This document shows, piece after piece, positions 7,140 through 9,355 of a stretch of 9,355 bases of DNA. The DNA lies in assembly GCA_023409955.1 (NCBI GenBank), contig JAEYQQ010000043.1, positions 1-9,355 on the forward strand, written 5' to 3'. Positions within the stretch are counted from its first letter, which is position 1, and every line of letters begins with the position of its first letter. The notes under the pieces are model-generated. The model ran no database searches. It was not told the DNA's origin and was given only the letters and a program-made list of their open reading frames with translations. This DNA comes from Bacillota bacterium (GTDB taxonomy: Bacteria > Bacillota > Clostridia > Christensenellales > Aristaeellaceae). The translations under genes and the position numbers were made by a program.

Positions 7140-8558
7140 TCATACCCGAAATATAATCGCAACAAGCACAATACATAAAGCTGGTTTCCATAAAGTATGT
7201 ATCGGGTTTGCCAATGAGAGAAGCAAAGAGGGTTGCTCAGCTGTGTTCCGAGTTTCTATTTCTTCCAATTGGCCTTTATTGATGTTGGCAAACAGTTCGG
7301 CATATTGCTGGTTGGCAAAGGTGTAATAAGCCATTTTCCTTAAAGAATCAACAGGGGCAATGGAAACACTTGTTTCATGGGCTGCATGGGTATCGCCAAG
7401 GGTAGGAGCTTTTACCCATTTATATGCAGGAACGATATATGCCGCAAAGCCACATAGAATAGAAAGAACAAACCCCATTGGAATACCTCTTTGGCTGGTT
7501 AACAATGTCATAAAAAAAGTAACAAAGATAGCAAGCGCCATAAGGCCAACATTCTTTTCCCGGAACCTGCTTCGATGATTTTGGCAATCTTCACACAGTG
7601 AGAATTCTTGCGAAATTGCATTATGCTTTTCGCTTTCACTTTTGAAAGGGTGTTGCAGCTCCTTCACATATACTTTTTTATGTGTGGGCGTCAGGCAGCA
7701 GGTGCATAAGGAAGGCACTGCCACCAAATCGACAGGTAACATTACTTGATAGGCTCTGTCCCTTTTGGTAATTGGCTGAGACTGTACCCGGTAAGCTGTT
7801 GCCTGATGGTTCATTTCAACCGAAGCCGTAGTCGCAGCCGCAGCCGCAGCCGTAGTGGTCATTTTCTTTTCTGAAACAACGGAAGTAGCGGCGGATGCCT
7901 TGGTGATTGGAATGGAAGCGTTGGGGTCTGGGGCTTTATTAAAACCCGCGATGGCATGTGCATACTTTTTATTTGTGGCATGGGACATGTTGTCCCTAAT
8001 CAATTGATAGAACGTCTCACGTTCCTTATCACTTAACTGACTAACAGCCGAATGAACCATGTCTTTGGCGTCCGTCCAAAGATGCTTCAGTTCCTGTTCC
8101 ACATCTGCAATGCTTGCAATGGCCGGAAACTTGGCAATCTTTCTGTCGGCATGAATCAGTTCCAATAGATCCGAAGAAGTAAGACGGGCAAAAGCAATAA
8201 ACAATTGAATGTACATGGCATAGAGGTCTTTTGCTGCTTTCGGCTGCTGTTTTACAAAAGTATACATGTGAAAGTTGAATGCTGAAATGGTGGGAATCTT
8301 AGCAATGTCTGGTACGGATTGAGCGGTATCACTTTCAATAATAGAAATGAGGGTATTTACCGTATCGGCTGAACATCCTGGAAACCAGCGCAGCTCTTCA
8401 CGCAGCCGATTTTGAGGATCTGTCAGCCTTCTCAGCACCTGCTGATAATTAATATCCTTGTTTTGAATGCCTTTTTTACTGGCCAAGGCAGACAGCTTCC
8501 ATTGGTTGCAGTGCGGATCAGCGCCAAGCAGATAAAACGGATGGTCAACCAGCTTCAT
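7140..8558 (-). CDS. Uncharacterised membrane protein with J-like N-terminus and zinc-ribbon-like module
   Basis: I do not recognise a named family over the full 472 residues. The N-terminus (about 5-61), with HPFYLLGADP and then LTDPQNRLREELRWFPG, resembles the J-domain-like start seen in some clostridial proteins, but no HPD tripeptide is present, so an Hsp70-stimulating role is doubtful. Residues 90-205 look helical and soluble. A Thr/Ala-rich linker (234-246, including six alanines in a row) follows. Cysteines at 285 and 288, then 322 and 325, form two CxxC pairs suited to one zinc site. Hydrophobic segments at about 337-353 and 361-378 and a last one at about 457-471 suggest a membrane anchor; the segment YYTFANQQYAELFANIN (411-427) lies between the second and third. 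ATG 8558 has AGGAG 7 nt upstream. It converges on mnmE. No terminator is seen after it, and no clear promoter before it. Function unknown; a scaffold or sensor role is a guess. Confidence 0.85.
   Translation of the reverse strand: MKLVDHPFYLLGADPHCNQWKLSALASKKGIQNKDINYQQVLRRLTDPQNRLREELRWFPGCSADTVNTLISIIESDTAQSVPDIAKIPTISAFNFHMYTFVKQQPKAAKDLYAMYIQLFIAFARLTSSDLLELIHADRKIAKFPAIASIADVEQELKHLWTDAKDMVHSAVSQLSDKERETFYQLIRDNMSHATNKKYAHAIAGFNKAPDPNASIPITKASAATSVVSEKKMTTTAAAAAATTASVEMNHQATAYRVQSQPITKRDRAYQVMLPVDLVAVPSLCTCCLTPTHKKVYVKELQHPFKSESEKHNAISQEFSLCEDCQNHRSRFREKNVGLMALAIFVTFFMTLLTSQRGIPMGFVLSILCGFAAYIVPAYKWVKAPTLGDTHAAHETSVSIAPVDSLRKMAYYTFANQQYAELFANINKGQLEEIETRNTAEQPSLLLSLANPIHTLWKPALCIVLVAIIFRV
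7827..7856 (-). repeat. In-frame hexanucleotide tandem repeat (RCTRCG)5
   Basis: On the minus strand three perfect copies of GCTGCG (7850-7833) are flanked on each side by one ACTACG (7856-7851 and 7832-7827). Together they are five six-base units encoding Thr-Thr, six Ala, Thr-Thr in the linker of the membrane protein. Copy-number change would add or remove two residues without shifting the frame. Confidence 0.8.
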
Positions 8559-8599
8559 TTGTATTCTCCTGCTTCCTCAAATGGATTCTATTCGATTGT

Positions 8600-8617
8600 T
8601 TGCCAAGATCCTGGCAA
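8600..8617. promoter_or_regulatory. Operator-like 18-bp inverted repeat
   Basis: TTGCCAAGATCCTGGCAA is an imperfect palindrome: 6-bp arms TTGCCA/TGGCAA plus the central GATC, with one unmatched base pair. It lies 42-59 bp before the start codon of the membrane protein gene (8558, minus), where a repressor or activator site would be expected. No clear -35/-10 pair was found around it, and the binding protein is unknown. Confidence 0.35.
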
Positions 8618-8760
8618 GACGATCCTTTCAAGCCTTTGGACAGCCTTGCAGAAGTTCATGCCCATTAATCAATATAAATGAAGGATCCTCAGATGAGCCT
8701 TGATTGCTGTCGTCAAGAATATTTTGTCGATGCTTTAAAAAGTAAAGTAGCCTTCCGAAG

Positions 8761-9067
8761 ATTCATCAGCGTACGGTCTACTCCCTTTGAACGGCAGCAT
8801 GGCTTTACATATCATTCGTCAATCTCAAAATGGTCAGTGCCATCCGGGATGACATAAGATTCATTTTATGCGGTTCTGTTGTGCCGATGACATTTCAAAT
8901 GATTTCACCGCTATCTTCACCGACATAAATTCGATAATTTGCAAGATGCTCTTCTGTCTTTTGAACATAACCAGCAGCCATTTTCGGCTTCCCATGCCGC
9001 GGGCATCATGGATAACGCATGAAAGTCTTCCGGTATCGCTGCTGGGCATTTCAAATCCGCTTATCAT
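8761..9067 (-). pseudogene. Decayed GNAT-type acetyltransferase gene
   Basis: Coding-like pieces of one acetyltransferase appear in order in three minus-strand frames. A start ATG at 9067, with the GAGGGGTGAT ribosome binding site of a coupled gene, gives MISGFEM. One frame over (9048-8971) reads AAIPEDFHALS then AAWEAENGC. The next frame (8981-8895) reads AAGYVQKTEEHLANYRIYV then GEDSGEII and a stop, after which it continues VIGTTEPH. The third (8853-8761) reads VIPDGTDHFEIDE, a TGA, YVKPCCRSKGVDRTLMN. The last piece matches the GNAT acetyl-CoA loop (V-x-P-x-x-R-x-K-G-x-G-x-x-L), with D where the second G is expected; ELYV would be restored by one base change at the TGA. At least two or three frameshifts and two stops mean it cannot make a full protein. 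The ATG is one nucleotide after the radical SAM stop, so the gene was once translationally coupled to it. The first frame alone gives a 68-codon ORF to 8861, which I do not regard as real. Sequencing error cannot explain this many lesions easily. Confidence 0.6.
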
Positions 9068-9068
9068 A

Positions 9069-9355
9069 TCACCCCTCAAAGGGCGGTACATAAGCCGCAT
9101 CTGCCGAAAGTGCATCCTGCTCATAGCCGGGCAGGCCAAGGGACAGCATATGGTCCCGGACCCGCCTGTACTCTTTTTCTGTGATCCGCCTGTTAAGCCC
9201 CGGAATGCTGACTTCGTTCATGGGCACGTACTGGCGCATAAGGCTCACCGTTGTACCTTCCGGCAGGTTTTCCGCAATCCAGTCCAGCAGCTTGATGCTC
9301 TCACCGGTGAGACCAGGCAGTATCAAGTGACGAACCAGGGTCCCCTTTAGCATAA
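9069..9355 (-). CDS. PflX-like radical SAM protein, C-terminal fragment
   Basis: Only the last ~95 residues are in the window; the gene runs off the right edge. The Met at 9353 is internal, not a start. The piece contains RHLILPG, then SLMRQYVP, LNRRITEKEYRRV and the ending AAYVPPFEG, which match the C-terminal part of the PflX-like radical SAM family (COG1313, putative pyruvate formate-lyase activating enzyme-like proteins). The radical SAM CxxxCxxC cluster motif would lie outside the window, so it could not be checked. Members are thought to be glycyl-radical-type activases or related enzymes, but substrates are mostly unknown. The stop TGA (9071-9069) is one base before ATG 9067 of the decayed GNAT gene, and its last codons form that gene's ribosome binding site. 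Confidence 0.8.
   Translation of the reverse strand, partial: MLKGTLVRHLILPGLTGESIKLLDWIAENLPEGTTVSLMRQYVPMNEVSIPGLNRRITEKEYRRVRDHMLSLGLPGYEQDALSADAAYVPPFEG

Noticed and set aside
8861..9067. 68-codon small protein translated from ATG 9067
   Set aside because: The start and ribosome binding site look genuine, but the frame leaves the GNAT-like reading within a few codons; the rest reads better in other frames, so it is the first piece of a pseudogene.
8868..9350. 160-codon plus-strand ORF
   Set aside because: It lies antisense to the PflX-like gene and the GNAT remnant, whose protein similarity is clear, and has no ribosome binding site or recognisable motif.

Overview
The window looks like chromosomal DNA from a Gram-positive anaerobe of the class Clostridia. 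The reasons are an AddB-type recombination nuclease subunit, a 136-residue stand-alone P-loop protein of a kind I recall from gut Clostridia, a PflX-like radical SAM protein, strong AGGAGG-type ribosome binding sites and sigma-A-like promoters. Base composition is moderate, with no rRNA, tRNA, CRISPR array, insertion sequence or phage gene visible. The species cannot be told from this.

Layout. Positions 1-1490 (minus) hold almost all of threonine synthase (thrC), cut at its C-terminal end by the window edge. Upstream of it on the same strand lie a Rho-independent terminator (about 1519-1551), a small P-loop NTPase gene (1572-1982) with its own promoter (2019-2047), and addB (2178-5528). A 218-bp divergent intergenic region (5529-5746) then carries a good promoter for addB and a weaker candidate for mnmE. 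mnmE (5747-7105) is the only convincing plus-strand gene. It converges, with a 34-bp gap, on a 472-residue uncharacterised membrane protein (7140-8558, minus) with a J-like N-terminus, an Ala/Thr linker encoded by a hexanucleotide repeat, a CxxC...CxxC zinc-binding-type module and hydrophobic segments. From 8559 to 9068 there is no intact gene. That stretch holds an 18-bp inverted repeat and, in pieces spread over three frames, what I read as a decayed GNAT acetyltransferase gene. The window ends in the C-terminal part of a PflX-like radical SAM protein (9069-9355, minus).

How the genes work together. They do not form one pathway. ThrC makes threonine; AddB processes double-strand DNA ends; MnmE, with MnmG, modifies the tRNA wobble uridine; the radical SAM protein probably activates or modifies an unknown partner. 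Two things are uncommon in context: addB has no addA beside it and appears to lack the N-terminal Walker A motif, and mnmE stands away from its usual yidC-jag-mnmE-mnmG neighbourhood.

I found no convincing new multi-gene system. The most rewarding items for follow-up are the GNAT pseudogene, the odd addB and the multidomain membrane protein.
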